Program-made: the position numbers and the translations under genes | Origin: Planctomycetota bacterium | GTDB lineage: Bacteria; Planctomycetota; UBA8742; UBA2392 | Assembly: GCA_027493625.1 (NCBI GenBank) | Contig: JAOSKM010000001.1 | Coordinates: 773,489 to 837,488 of the forward strand | Length of the DNA: 64,000 nt | Reading direction: 5' to 3' | Notes under the pieces: generated by a model | What the model was told of the DNA's origin: nothing | The model's input: the letters and a program-made list of their open reading frames with translations, nothing else | Databases searched by the model: none | Part shown: positions 1 to 8,675 of the stretch, one piece after another | Layout of the letters: every line of letters begins with the position of its first letter | Numbering within the stretch: position 1 is the first letter of the stretch

Positions 1-1087
1 CCTGTTCGAGCTGACTCGCAAGTTCTTCCCGTTCGGCGCCGCGCGGGTCCAGCAAGTCACGCACGGTATAGAACGTGCCATCCCGCTTGCTCATCTTCTT
101 GTTGTTGACCAGCAGATAGCGGCCGTGAACCCAGTAACGCGCAAACGCCTTGCGCGGCGAACCTTCGTCGGATGCGCCGTGGGGGCCGGGCACGTGGGTG
201 TGGAAGGCGCCGTAACTCTGGGCGATCTCACACTCGTGGTGCGGGAAGATGTTGTCCTCACCGCCGGTGTGGATGTCGATCAGGTTGCCCAGGTGGGCGC
301 GTGACATGGCCGAGCACTCGATGTGCCAGCCGGGAAAGCCGGGCTTGATGCGCTGGTCCACGCCCTCGGGCAGCAGCTGCCGGTAGCGCTCATAGTCAGC
401 AGGATCCCAGCCTTTTTCGCTGTGCGGGTCCCACTGCATCAGGTGCTTGGGGTCCACCTTCCACAGGTAGAAATCGCGCGGGTCGCGCTTGTGTTCGCCA
501 ACCGCCACGCGCGCGCCGGCTTCCAGCTCGTCGATCACCTTGCCACTGAGCTTGCCGTACTCGGGAAACTTCTGGATGTCGAAGTAGACCTGGCCCTGCT
601 CATCGACGTAGGCGAACTCGTTCTCCAGCAGCTTCTGGATCGCCGCCAGCATCTCCGGCACGTGGCTGGCGGCGCGCGGGTGCAGTTCAGGCTCGCTGGC
701 TTCGCCGCCGCTGTAGTTCTTCATGCGCAGTTTGCGGGCGTCCTCGACGAAGGCGTTTTCGTAGTGGCGCGCCAGCTTGTACGGGTCCCAGCCCATCTCG
801 CGCGCGGCCTTCTGCAGCTTGTCTTCGCCCGTGGCATCGGCAACGTCGTCTTCCGTCAGGTGGCCGACGTCGGTGATGTTCATGACGTGCTTCACCTCGT
901 AGCCGTTGCGCTCCAGCACGCGGCGCAGGATGTCGGCCATCAGGAAGCTGCGGAAGTTGCCGATGTGGGCGTAGCTGTAGACCGTGGGGCCGCACGAGTA
1001 CATGGTGACCCGCCTGCCCTGTGAGTCCAGCGGCTGGAAGACCTCCAGTGATTTGGTGTAGGTGTTTTTGAGCTTCAGGACAGACAT
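1..1087 (-). CDS. cysS: cysteinyl-tRNA synthetase (3' end beyond window)
   Basis: Class I synthetase that charges tRNA-Cys in the cytosol. The minus-strand frame is open from the ATG at 1087 to the left edge, about 362 codons of a family usually near 460, so the C-terminal part is missing. Near residue 32 it reads [13 protein letters not shown], a zinc cysteine followed by the HIGH-type motif HIGN. Further on, [10 protein letters not shown] and HHECEIAQS carry the other zinc ligands, and KKMSKRDG is the KMSKS loop. The ORF track shows only antisense shadows because the gene is open at the edge. It starts 14 bp after the ispF stop, so the two are probably co-transcribed. Confidence 0.97.
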   Translation of the reverse strand, partial: MSVLKLKNTYTKSLEVFQPLDSQGRRVTMYSCGPTVYSYAHIGNFRSFLMADILRRVLERNGYEVKHVMNITDVGHLTEDDVADATGEDKLQKAAREMGWDPYKLARHYENAFVEDARKLRMKNYSGGEASEPELHPRAASHVPEMLAAIQKLLENEFAYVDEQGQVYFDIQKFPEYGKLSGKVIDELEAGARVAVGEHKRDPRDFYLWKVDPKHLMQWDPHSEKGWDPADYERYRQLLPEGVDQRIKPGFPGWHIECSAMSRAHLGNLIDIHTGGEDNIFPHHECEIAQSYGAFHTHVPGPHGASDEGSPRKAFARYWVHGRYLLVNNKKMSKRDGTFYTVRDLLDPRGAEREELASQLEQ

Positions 1088-1101
1088 GTATCGGCTTCTG
1101 G

Positions 1102-1579
1102 TTACGGCGCCGGCTTCAGCAGCACCACGGCCTGGGTGATGATCGCCTCGCCGCGCCCCACGGCATCGAGGCCTTCGTTGGTGCGAGCCTTCACGTTGAC
1201 CCTGCGTGTCTCGATTTCCAGCAATGAGGCGATGCGAGCCTCCATCTGGCTCTTGTAGGGCTTCAACTTAGGGGCCTGGGCGATGATGTTGCAGTCGATG
1301 TTTTCGACCTCCCAGCCGCGACGCCGCACGTTCTTGAAGGCTTCCTTCAGCATCACTCCGCTGTCGGCGCCCTTCCATTTCGGGTCGGTGTCGGGGAAAT
1401 ACTCGCCGATATCGCCCAGGCCCGCTGGCGCCCAGCAGCGCATCGGTGATGGCGTGCAGCAGCGCGTCCGCGTCGGAGTGACCGGCTAGCCCCTTCTCGT
1501 AGGGGATTCCCAGGCCGCCCAGGATCAGGTCGCGGCCCTCAACCAGTTGATGGATGTCATATCCGATGCCGACGCGCAT
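1102..1579 (-). CDS. ispF: 2-C-methyl-D-erythritol 2,4-cyclodiphosphate synthase, frame broken once
   Basis: MEP-pathway enzyme that cyclises CDP-ME-2-phosphate. The N-terminal half ([12 protein letters not shown], with the metal-binding DxH, then [19 protein letters not shown]) is in one frame. The rest ([34 protein letters not shown]) is in another. Joined at the CCC run at 1421-1423 (plus strand) by removing one base, they give a normal 158-residue IspF. The start at 1579 is preceded by GGAG; the upstream ATG at 1612 is less likely. IspF is essential where the MEP pathway is used, so an assembly or read error is more likely than real loss. It lies just upstream of cysS in the same direction. 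Confidence 0.9.
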
Positions 1580-1702
1580 GCGATCTCCGCAATCAATAAC
1601 GCGGTCGATCATGCCCCATGATTAAGGGAAAGGGAAGCCGTTGGCGGCCGACCGCCCAGGTGCTTGAATGCGCAACCATCGAATAGCAGCACGGGAGAGG
1701 TC

Positions 1703-2422
1703 ATGGCAGAGTTGAACAGTTTCGGCGACGGCAGCACGGACTACGAGAAGTACATCCACACCCAGGAGATCTACAAGCTCCAGAAGACGCCCGACCAGTG
1801 GGCCAACGAGGAAGAGCTGCTGTTCCAGAGCGTCCACCAGGCCATGGAGATCTGGCTGAAGGTGGTGATCCAGCACATGGACCAGGTCTGCAGCTGGATG
1901 GCCGGCGATGAGCTTGACGAAGCCTCGCGCTATCTGAACCGCAGCGCGGAGATCCTGAAGTGGCTGGCCGAGGGCCTGAAGTTCCCCGAAAGCATCGCGC
2001 CCTGGGACTACCACAAGATCCGCATGGGGCTCGGCAAGGGCAGCGGCCAGCAAAGCCCGACTTACCAGCAGCTGCACGCCGTGGTGCCGGACGTGCTGAA
2101 GGCCTACGAGGCCGTGCTCTCCCGGCACGGCAAGACCGTGGACGAAATCCACCAGGATCCCCACGGCCTGAAACAACTGTTCGCGCTGACCACCGCCATG
2201 CTGCGCTTTGACCAGGAACTGATGCACTGGAAATACCGCCACTTCCAGCTTGTGAAGCGCGTGATCGGCGACGGCGTGCTGAGCCTCAAGGGCGTGCCCG
2301 CGGCGGTGCTGGCCAAGACCACCAACGAGCCGGCGTTCCCGGACCTTTGGGCAGTAATCAACCGCACCACCAACAGCTATAATGCCAAGTACCGCCCGCA
2401 GGGAGGCGGGGCTTATCAATAG
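1703..2422 (+). CDS. kynA: tryptophan 2,3-dioxygenase family protein
   Basis: Haem enzyme that opens the indole ring of tryptophan to N-formylkynurenine, the first step of the kynurenine pathway. About 239 residues, slightly short for the family. Family hallmarks are LLFQSVHQAMEIWLK (the haem-side HQ...E.W motif), GLGKGSGQQSPTYQ and DQELMHWKYRHFQLVKRVIG. The ATG at 1703 is chosen because GGGAG lies 5 bp upstream; the ORF-track start at 1664 has no ribosome site. The downstream PP2C gene begins 6 bp after the stop, and a kynureninase-like gene follows about 1 kb later, which supports a tryptophan-degradation role. No formamidase is seen nearby. Confidence 0.88.
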   Translation: MAELNSFGDGSTDYEKYIHTQEIYKLQKTPDQWANEEELLFQSVHQAMEIWLKVVIQHMDQVCSWMAGDELDEASRYLNRSAEILKWLAEGLKFPESIAPWDYHKIRMGLGKGSGQQSPTYQQLHAVVPDVLKAYEAVLSRHGKTVDEIHQDPHGLKQLFALTTAMLRFDQELMHWKYRHFQLVKRVIGDGVLSLKGVPAAVLAKTTNEPAFPDLWAVINRTTNSYNAKYRPQGGGAYQ

Positions 2423-2428
2423 GCTGCC

Positions 2429-3082
2429 ATGTTCGAGCTGAACGGCCACATTCGCGGCTCCGACTCCAAGTGCCTTGACCGGGCGGCATGGTTGCGGCGG
2501 GGAAGCCGCATCGTGGTGGCCGTGGCGGACGGCGCGGGGAAGAGCGCCGACGCAGGCTTCGCGGCCGAGTTCGCGATCAAGCATGCCATGAAATTTGTAG
2601 GTCGGGAGACAAGTCCGCTACCCGCCGAGCAATGGCTGAAAATCGTTGGTGAAATCGACGTGCCGCTGTCGCTGGAGCCGTCAGGTGAGTCCACACTCGT
2701 GGTCGCTGATATCGGGGCCGACCGCGTGACCGGCGCCAGTGTCGGCGATTCCAAGGCTTTCTTGATTGATGGCCGCATGGTGGATCTTACCGCCAATCAG
2801 CAGCGCCAACCTTTGTTGGGAAGCGGCGAGGCGGTGGTCCGCGCGTTCGAGTCGGTGTGGACTGCAGGCACCGTACTGGTTTGCACCGACGGCCTGCACA
2901 AGTACGCCGCGAAGGACAAGCTGGTGGCGGCGGCGGCGGCGATGGATCCTCGCGCGATGATTGACCTGGGCCGGCTGCCGAACGGCAAGCTGTTCGACGA
3001 CGCTGCGGCCGTGCTGGTGCGCCGAGGCATCGGCAAGCAGACGATGCAAGAAGGCGTGGCGCACTTCATCCAGGTAACTTGA
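2429..3082 (+). CDS. PP2C-family serine/threonine phosphatase
   Basis: Small (217 aa) single-domain metal-dependent phosphatase. PP2C motifs are visible in order: VVAVADGAGKSADAG (metal-binding D and G), GASVGDSKAFLI, LLGSGEA, VLVCTDGLHKY (metal-binding D) and FDDAAAVLVR (C-terminal DD/DN metal site). There is no signal peptide or fused sensor domain, so it is probably cytosolic. It follows the tryptophan dioxygenase gene by 6 bp and probably shares its transcript. Its substrate is unknown; the Hanks-type kinase at 48.8 kb is a possible partner but is not linked. The organisation does not show whether it regulates the kynurenine genes. Confidence 0.8.
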   Translation: MFELNGHIRGSDSKCLDRAAWLRRGSRIVVAVADGAGKSADAGFAAEFAIKHAMKFVGRETSPLPAEQWLKIVGEIDVPLSLEPSGESTLVVADIGADRVTGASVGDSKAFLIDGRMVDLTANQQRQPLLGSGEAVVRAFESVWTAGTVLVCTDGLHKYAAKDKLVAAAAAMDPRAMIDLGRLPNGKLFDDAAAVLVRRGIGKQTMQEGVAHFIQVT

Positions 3083-3099
3083 AACTACAGGAGGTCGCC

Positions 3100-3324
3100 A
3101 TGCCGAAGAAGACCGGACTGATCGTGATGCTGATGGGCGTGGCGATCATCATCGCCGCACTGGTGGACCTGTTCGGCATGAGCCAGGGCATCAACCTGGA
3201 TTTCGGCAGCCTGGGCAGCCTGAGCGAGTGGCCGACGGAGCGCATTGCGCTGCTGGCAGTAGGCGTGCTGCTGGGCGTATGGGGCGCCTACAGCCTCAGC
3301 CGCAAGGGCAAGAAGAAGAAGTAG
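3100..3324 (+). CDS. small two-helix membrane protein, unknown function
   Basis: A 74-residue protein with two hydrophobic segments: LIVMLMGVAIIIAALVDLFG near the N-terminus, and IALLAVGVLLGVWGAYSL followed by a lysine-rich tail RKGKKKK. A strong AGGAGG sits 5 bp before the ATG at 3100, so this start is preferred over the TTG at 3079 in the ORF track. It follows the PP2C gene closely (18 bp) and is probably the last gene of the kynA-PP2C transcript. I do not recognise the family. The basic tail suggests a cytosolic C-terminus. Confidence 0.7.
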   Translation: MPKKTGLIVMLMGVAIIIAALVDLFGMSQGINLDFGSLGSLSEWPTERIALLAVGVLLGVWGAYSLSRKGKKKK

Positions 3325-3409
3325 GGCCCTGCTGGTTCTCTCCTGTTGCGTAGAAGCCGGCGAACGATTCCAGGTCGTTGCTGGAGTTGTCGCCGCCGGT
3401 GCGAGGACA

Positions 3410-3463
3410 CCTGCGAAGTTTCCGTGTTTATCCGTGTGAATCCGTGGCTAAAACCTTCGCAGG
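3410..3463 (+). repeat. three 10-bp tandem units inside an inverted repeat over the kynU ribosome site
   Basis: Three adjacent 10-mers (3421-3450) each begin TCCGTG: TCCGTGTTTA, TCCGTGTGAA, TCCGTGGCTA. They are flanked by CCTGCGAAGTTT (3410-3421) and AAACCTTCGCAGG (3451-3463), which pair over 12 bp with one bulged base. The right arm covers the first AGG of the AGGAGGAG ribosome site of the next gene. Similar 'ccgtgtttatccgtgtgaatccgtgg' strings are, as I recall, dispersed intergenic repeats in some PVC-type genomes. A regulatory role is inference. Confidence 0.6.
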
Positions 3464-3475
3464 AGGAGATCGGCC

Positions 3476-4642
3476 GTGACGACCAACGACCCGCTTCTTA
3501 AATGGCGCGAGGAGTTCCCGATCCTTGCGAAGAAGACTTACCTGATCAACAACAGCCTCGGCGCCATGCCGCGCGCGGCACGCGCGGGCCTGAACCACTT
3601 CGCCGACATGTGGGAAAACGACGGTGTGGTGGCCTGGCACTACCCCGACGGCTCCGGCTGGCTGGATGACTGCGAAAAGACCGCCGACCTGATCGGCAGC
3701 GTGATCAACGCCAAGCCCGGCACCATGATGCTGCACCTGAACGTCGCCTCGCTGACCGCCCAGGTGCTCTCCAGCATCGACTTCAGCGGCCCGCGCAACC
3801 GCATCGTCTACGACGACATGCAGTTCACCAGCCCCCACTACGTGTGCCAGGCCTGGACCCGCTACGGGGCGCAGCTCGAGATCGTGAAGTCCGACGACGG
3901 CATCGGCGTCGACGTGCAGAAGATCGTGGACGCCATCGACGAGCGCACGGCCATCGTGCCCATCAGCCACGTCTACTTCCGCAGCGCCTACCTGCAGGAC
4001 GTCAAGCCGATCATCGAGAAGGCCCACAAGGTCGGCGCCAAGGTGCTGCTCGACATCTACCAGTCCATCGGCACCGTCCCCATCGACGTGCAGGACCTGA
4101 ACGTGGACTTCGCCGTCGGCGGCAGCGTGAAGTGGGTGTGCGGCGGGCCCAACGTCTGCTACCTGTACATCCGGCCGGACCTGATGAAGGACTACAACCC
4201 GGCGCTGACGGGCTGGATCAGCCACGCGCGGCCGTTCCGCTTCGAGATGGAATTCGAGCCCCACGAAGGCGCCTGGCGCGCCGCCACGGGCACGCCGCCC
4301 GTGGTCGCCCTGTACAGCGCGCGGCCGGGCTACGAGATCATCAAGCAGGTCGGCGTCGAGAACATTCGGGCGAAGAGCAAGCGCATGACCGCCCACCTGT
4401 TCGAGAAGGCGCGTGAGGCCGGCTTCAAGGTCAACTCCCCCACTAACCCGGAGCGCCGCGGCGGCACGGTCTGCATCAACTTCGAGGGCGCCAGCAAGGC
4501 CGAGAACAAGCTGATCGAGCGCGGGTTCATCATCGACTATCGGCCGGGCGGCGGCATTCGCGTCAGCCCGCACTTCTACAACACGCTGGACGAGATCGAC
4601 GCCATCGTCGAAGAGATGAAGAAGATCCGCGCCGGGAGTTAG
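3476..4642 (+). CDS. kynureninase-like PLP enzyme (aminotransferase class V fold)
   Basis: A 388-residue fold-type I PLP enzyme whose closest recognisable family is kynureninase, which cleaves kynurenine to anthranilate and alanine. Features: YLINNSLGAMP at the N-terminus, LLDIYQSIGTVPIDV (PLP-ring aspartate), DFAVGGSVKWVCGGPNVCYLYI with the PLP lysine K, GWISHARPFRFE, and RVSPHFYNTLDEID at the end. The start is GTG at 3476 with AGGAGGAG 7 bp upstream. Near a tryptophan dioxygenase, kynureninase is the natural reading. Class V enzymes diverge in substrate, and another desulfurase-like or hydrolase activity is possible, so no symbol is given. The ribosome site lies beside an inverted repeat. 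Confidence 0.75.
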   Translation: MTTNDPLLKWREEFPILAKKTYLINNSLGAMPRAARAGLNHFADMWENDGVVAWHYPDGSGWLDDCEKTADLIGSVINAKPGTMMLHLNVASLTAQVLSSIDFSGPRNRIVYDDMQFTSPHYVCQAWTRYGAQLEIVKSDDGIGVDVQKIVDAIDERTAIVPISHVYFRSAYLQDVKPIIEKAHKVGAKVLLDIYQSIGTVPIDVQDLNVDFAVGGSVKWVCGGPNVCYLYIRPDLMKDYNPALTGWISHARPFRFEMEFEPHEGAWRAATGTPPVVALYSARPGYEIIKQVGVENIRAKSKRMTAHLFEKAREAGFKVNSPTNPERRGGTVCINFEGASKAENKLIERGFIIDYRPGGGIRVSPHFYNTLDEIDAIVEEMKKIRAGS

Positions 4643-4673
4643 CGGCGCGCTGGGGATCGGTTAAACTGTGCCC

Positions 4674-5306
4674 ATGAACCTGCAGAGCCCCGAAGGTCGT
4701 CGTCTGCCGGCACGCTTCCTGGAGCGCCTGGCGCAGCTTGAGGCGTTGTACCTGCTGAAGGGCGAACCGCTGATGCGCTCCGGCTTCGGCGGCGGGCCCG
4801 AACGCTGGCGCCGCGAGCGCGAGCCGATCCTGGAAGCGATCGACTCCGACGGAGCATTCCTCGACATCGGCTGCGCCAACGGCTGCCTGCTCGAAAGCCT
4901 GATGGATTGGGCCCGCGAGCGCGGCCTTCACCTCACGCCCCATGGCCTGGATGCCGGCCGGCATCTGGTGCAGGAGGCCCGCCAGCGCCTGCCGGGCTAC
5001 GTTGAGAACTTCCATGTCGGCAACGTGTGGGACTGGGTACCCGCGCGGCGCTACAAGTACGTCTACATGACCTGGGACTGCGTGCCGGTCTACTTCCTGG
5101 GCGCGACTCTGCGCCAGGTGCTGCGCGATTTCGTGGCGCCCGGCGGACGGCTGATCATCGGCAGCTACGGCAGCCGCTCGCGCAACGTGCCGCCCTTTGA
5201 CATAGCGCCGTTCCTGGCCTCGCTTGGCCTGCGCGTTGCCGGCCGCAGCGCCGGCGGCGAGCCGCGCATCACCTCATTCGTGTGGATTGACGCAGCCTCG
5301 GAGTAG
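4674..5306 (+). CDS. class I SAM-dependent methyltransferase, substrate unknown
   Basis: A 210-residue protein with the Rossmann SAM-binding motif I FLDIGCANGCLLESL near residue 60, the acidic motif II region HGLDAGRHLVQEA, and a post-motif segment APGGRLIIGSYG. The rest resembles no methyltransferase subgroup I can name. ATG at 4674 is chosen; a GTG two codons upstream is the ORF-track start. It begins 31 bp after the kynureninase-like gene and ends 4 bp before the next gene, so all three may be co-transcribed. No membrane segment or signal is present. Confidence 0.75.
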   Translation: MNLQSPEGRRLPARFLERLAQLEALYLLKGEPLMRSGFGGGPERWRREREPILEAIDSDGAFLDIGCANGCLLESLMDWARERGLHLTPHGLDAGRHLVQEARQRLPGYVENFHVGNVWDWVPARRYKYVYMTWDCVPVYFLGATLRQVLRDFVAPGGRLIIGSYGSRSRNVPPFDIAPFLASLGLRVAGRSAGGEPRITSFVWIDAASE

Positions 5307-5310
5307 CACC

Positions 5311-5739
5311 ATGGCATCTACCTTCACCACGGAAATGTTCGTCAAGCTGTTCGGCGTGATGCCGCCCAAGCCGACCGTAAAGCAGGAGCCGGCCGAATCT
5401 CCCAAGACCGAGGTGCTGGTGCCCAACCGCGCCGCGCTGCCCGGTGAAAAGGTGATTTACCACGTCACGCTGCGCCGCGACGGCCGCTGGGGCGTGCGCA
5501 GGGAGGGTGGCGAAAGGCCCAGCGCGGTGTGCGACACCAAGGATGAAGCTGTTGAACGCGCGAGAGAGATCGCCAAGAACCTGCCGTGGGCCCAGCTGAT
5601 CGTGCACAACATGGACGGCAAGGTCGCCCACGACTTCACCTACGGCGCGCCCCGCGAAGCCAGCGAGCCCAGTGACTGGGAGCCGGATGAAACCGATGTC
5701 GGCCTGGAAATGACCGAGATTCCCACCGAAGCCGATTAG
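5311..5739 (+). CDS. small protein with DUF2188-like domain
   Basis: A 142-residue soluble protein. Residues about 50-95 (YHVTLRRDGRWGVRREGGER ... DTKDEAVERAREIAKN) match the DUF2188 pattern, a short two-strand/one-helix module of unknown function. The C-terminal third is strongly acidic (EPDETDVGLEMTEIPTEAD). The ORF-track start at 5224 would overlap the methyltransferase; ATG at 5311, 4 bp after its stop, is preferred. No function can be assigned. Confidence 0.7.
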   Translation: MASTFTTEMFVKLFGVMPPKPTVKQEPAESPKTEVLVPNRAALPGEKVIYHVTLRRDGRWGVRREGGERPSAVCDTKDEAVERAREIAKNLPWAQLIVHNMDGKVAHDFTYGAPREASEPSDWEPDETDVGLEMTEIPTEAD

Positions 5740-5900
5740 CATTCACCAGTTCGCACACAGGAAACCGGCGCAATTGCCATGGTTGTGCCACGGCAGCGTC
5801 GCACCCTCAAAATTCCGACAACAATCCGAACCGCTCAACCGACGCGACGTTTACGACAGGCACGGGAGAAAAGCTGGGCGCTCTTTTTCCTGGAGATGTT

Positions 5901-7090
5901 GTGAAAACCCTTCTGTTTGTTGCGGCCGCGCTGATGGCCGCAAGCCTGTCGGCTCAGTCGAGTACCGAAACCACTCCAACCGCGAACGAGCAACTGTTCC
6001 TCTATGAGGTCAACCGTGCGCGTTCCAACCCGCAGGGCTACGACGCCGAGAAAGGCCTCGGCGGCGTGTGCAGCGGAATTACGCCGGCAAGGCCGCTGGC
6101 GCTGAACAAGCGGCTGGTGACCTCGTCACGCTTCCATACGGACGAGATGGCGCAATACGGCTACTTCGCCCACACCAGTGCGGTGACGGGCAACCAGCCC
6201 AACAAGATGGTGCGCAACGCCGGCTACCCGCTCGCGGCGTATCTGCCGGATGCCGCCAACAACCTGGAGTCGCTGGCGGGACAAGCCGGCTCTTCGGGCG
6301 TCAGCTATGACCCAGTTGCGGCGGTCAAGGCGCTGATCCAGGACACCGGTGTAAATCCGCCGGGCCACCGCTACCACCTGCTGGCCTGGGGCGGGAGCCA
6401 GAGCACCATCGACTTCAACCGCTCGTTCCGCGAAGCAGGCGCCGGCTACGCCAGTGGCAAGGGCTGGAGCAGTTACGCCGGCGGCGCCTACTGGGCGTTC
6501 CACACCGGCATGCGCGACCAGACCAACACGGCCTGGATCACGGGCGTGATCTACGACGACCTCAACAACAACGGCAAGTGCGACGCGGGCGAGGGCCTGT
6601 CCGGCGCGACTGTCGAGCTCACGAACTGGAACACCCAGTCGGTACAGGGCAGCTACACGACGGGTGCCGGCGGCGGGTACGTGTTCCAGGTCAACAACGG
6701 CGTGTTCGTGCTGAAGGTCAGCGGGGGTGCGTTCTCCGGCACGCGCTGGGCGAAAGTGACGGTGGCGAACTACGCGAACATGCAGGTGGACTTCCGCTCC
6801 AACTCCATGAACGCGGACATCAACTTCGGCACCTTCGGCGCTCTCGCTGACAGCGACAGCGTGGACGGCTCGTCTGAGCCCGCGCCGCCCCCACCAGCGG
6901 TGGAGGCGGCGGAACGGGCGGCGGTGGAACCGGCGGCGGCAGCGCCGTGCCGGTCAACCAGGGCCAGGCCGTGGACTGGGGCGACTCGCAGGGATGTGCG
7001 GCCGGCACGCGCGGTGAGACCTGGCTGCCGCTACTGATCCTGCTGGCGGTGCTTGCAACGGGCCTGACGCTGCGGCGCAATCGCGCATAA
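5901..7090 (+). CDS. secreted CAP-domain protein with C-terminal sorting-type tail, frame broken once
   Basis: Starts at GTG 5901 (TGGAG upstream) with a signal peptide MKTLLFVAAALMAASLSAQ. Residues about 30-215 form a CAP/SCP domain: EVNRARSNPQGY, LALNKRLVTSSRFHTDEMAQYGYFAHTSA, with the H...E/H pattern of the CAP cavity. Then comes an SdrD B-like/carboxypeptidase-like beta segment (ITGVIYDDLNNNGKCDAGEGLSG). The listed frame ends in low-complexity residues. One extra C in the C5 run at 6888-6892 would instead give a Gly/Thr linker, then CAAGTRGETWLPLLILLAVL and a basic RRNRA end at 7090, a typical Cys + helix + Arg tail used for surface sorting. The intended protein is therefore probably about 396 residues. 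Confidence 0.8.
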
Positions 7091-7103
7091 CAGGTTTTGA
7101 TCG

Positions 7104-7135
7104 GGGGCCGGGGGTCGCCTGCGGCGGCCCCTTTT
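7104..7135 (+). terminator. rho-independent terminator after the CAP-domain gene
   Basis: GGGGCCG (7104-7110) pairs with CGGCCCC (7125-7131) across a 14-nt loop, followed by TTTT. It lies between the CAP gene end at 7090 and the convergent ppx end at 7146. Confidence 0.6.
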
Positions 7136-7145
7136 CCCATTTGCA

Positions 7146-8675
7146 TCAGCGCGCGCTGCGACTGACTACAATGTCGTGGTCGATTGCCTGGGCAAACAAC
7201 CTGGTGGCGCCGTTGGCGGCGGCAACCTCCAGTTCCGTGGCCGCTGATCCGCTGGCGTACATCCTGAGCGTGCCGTCCTGCACCCGGCAGCGCACGCCTT
7301 TCACCAGGCCGCGGCCGCCCCGGTCGAGGCCCAGCGCAATCCGCAGCATGCCGGCAAGCAATCGCACGACGTGCTGGCTGTCGGGATCGAGCTCGGAGAA
7401 GTGGCGGTGTCGTTCTTTGGGCGAGCCGCGGCGGCTGTAGCGTGCGGTCAGGCCCACGATTTCCATCTCGTTGTTCGTGAGGCCCCGAAGGCCCCCACCG
7501 CGGATCAGCTGGTAAGTGATGTGCTCGCGGTCGAGATAATTCATGCCGCGCCCGATGCCATCCAGCAGCGCCGCGGTTTCCAGCAGGTCGCGGCAGCGGG
7601 GGTCCAGCCCGTGCAGGCGCCGAGTACCGTCGTAGATCGCCAGTGCGAGCTCCGCGTGGTGCAGGGCGCGCTTTGGATCCGCCCCGGTGTGGCGAATCAG
7701 TTCGAGCGCGCTGGTCAGGCGCACGTTCGGCGGGTCGCCCTTGAACCTGTGGATTCGCTCCAGTTCGGCCAGCAGCATGCCCTCCCGCAGGGACGAGCCG
7801 CAAAGCTGGAAGGTATCGGCCTTCACCATCCGCAACGCCGTGGTGAGCACCGCCGCGCCGAAATGGATCACGTCGCCGCGGCGTTCATCGATGGCCGGCA
7901 GCCGTGTACGGCCGGCCGTATTGACGCTGAGCAGTTCTCCCGCCAGGTCCGCCAGTTCCGATGTGTGGATCTCGTATCCGTTCAGCGAGCCCCAGGGGTC
8001 GCGGCCGCGAAGGCGCAGGCAGGCAAGCCCCAGCGACATGTGCGTGCCGGAGGTGCCCACCACGAGGTCGATGCCGCGGCGCCGGATGTCTTTCAGCACC
8101 GGGCTCAGCGTAGTCTCGATCAGCTTGAGCAGCCGTGTGCGCGAGCGGCGTGACAGCGGATCTTCGTGATTGAACATGTCGCGCAGGCGCTGCACGCCAA
8201 GCGGCAGGCTTTTCGACACAATCAGCCGGCGCGCGTTGCCGTACATGACCTCGAGGCTGCCGCCTCCGAGGTCGAGCATCAACGCCTTGCGACCCTCCAG
8301 GTCCGTGGCGTGTCGAATACCGCGATAGATCAGCCTGGCTTCCTCAAGGCCGTCGATCAGCCGGGCATCGATGCCGGTTCGGCGCTTCACCAACTGCAGG
8401 AACTCGCGCCCGTTGGAGGCTTCGCGAACGGCGCTGGTTGCAACGGCCAGAACGCGCTTCACTTTGTGGCGCTTGCAGAGGGTGGCGCATCGCTTGAGGG
8501 CTTCCAGCGCGGCCTGGCTGGGGCCCGGCATCAGGCGACCGGTCTTGAACGCGCCGGCGCCCAGCTTCACGCGTTCGCGCTCGCGATCAATGACCTGGAA
8601 GGAATGCGGCCCGAAGGTGTCGGCGATGATCAGGTGCACCGAGTTCGAGCCGATGTCGACTGCCGCAAGCCTCAC
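7146..8675 (-). CDS. ppx: Ppx/GppA exopolyphosphatase family protein
   Basis: Hydrolyses terminal phosphate from polyphosphate or pppGpp; cytosolic. 509 residues with the ASKHA phosphatase core at the N-terminus: AAVDIGSNSVHLII (phosphate 1), LAVATSAVREASNG, LMLDLGGGSLEVM (phosphate 2) and VVGTSGTHMSL. A C-terminal helical HD-like part follows, including LLETAALLDGIG and HITYQLIRGG. The ATG at 8675 overlaps the ppk1 stop, so synthesis and breakdown of polyphosphate are translationally coupled. The sequence alone does not separate Ppx from GppA activity; the ppk1 neighbour favours polyphosphate. Confidence 0.92.
   Translation of the reverse strand: MRLAAVDIGSNSVHLIIADTFGPHSFQVIDRERERVKLGAGAFKTGRLMPGPSQAALEALKRCATLCKRHKVKRVLAVATSAVREASNGREFLQLVKRRTGIDARLIDGLEEARLIYRGIRHATDLEGRKALMLDLGGGSLEVMYGNARRLIVSKSLPLGVQRLRDMFNHEDPLSRRSRTRLLKLIETTLSPVLKDIRRRGIDLVVGTSGTHMSLGLACLRLRGRDPWGSLNGYEIHTSELADLAGELLSVNTAGRTRLPAIDERRGDVIHFGAAVLTTALRMVKADTFQLCGSSLREGMLLAELERIHRFKGDPPNVRLTSALELIRHTGADPKRALHHAELALAIYDGTRRLHGLDPRCRDLLETAALLDGIGRGMNYLDREHITYQLIRGGGLRGLTNNEMEIVGLTARYSRRGSPKERHRHFSELDPDSQHVVRLLAGMLRIALGLDRGGRGLVKGVRCRVQDGTLRMYASGSAATELEVAAANGATRLFAQAIDHDIVVSRSAR

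Noticed and set aside
3428-4573. 381-aa minus-strand ORF
   Set aside because: Antisense shadow of the kynureninase-like gene.
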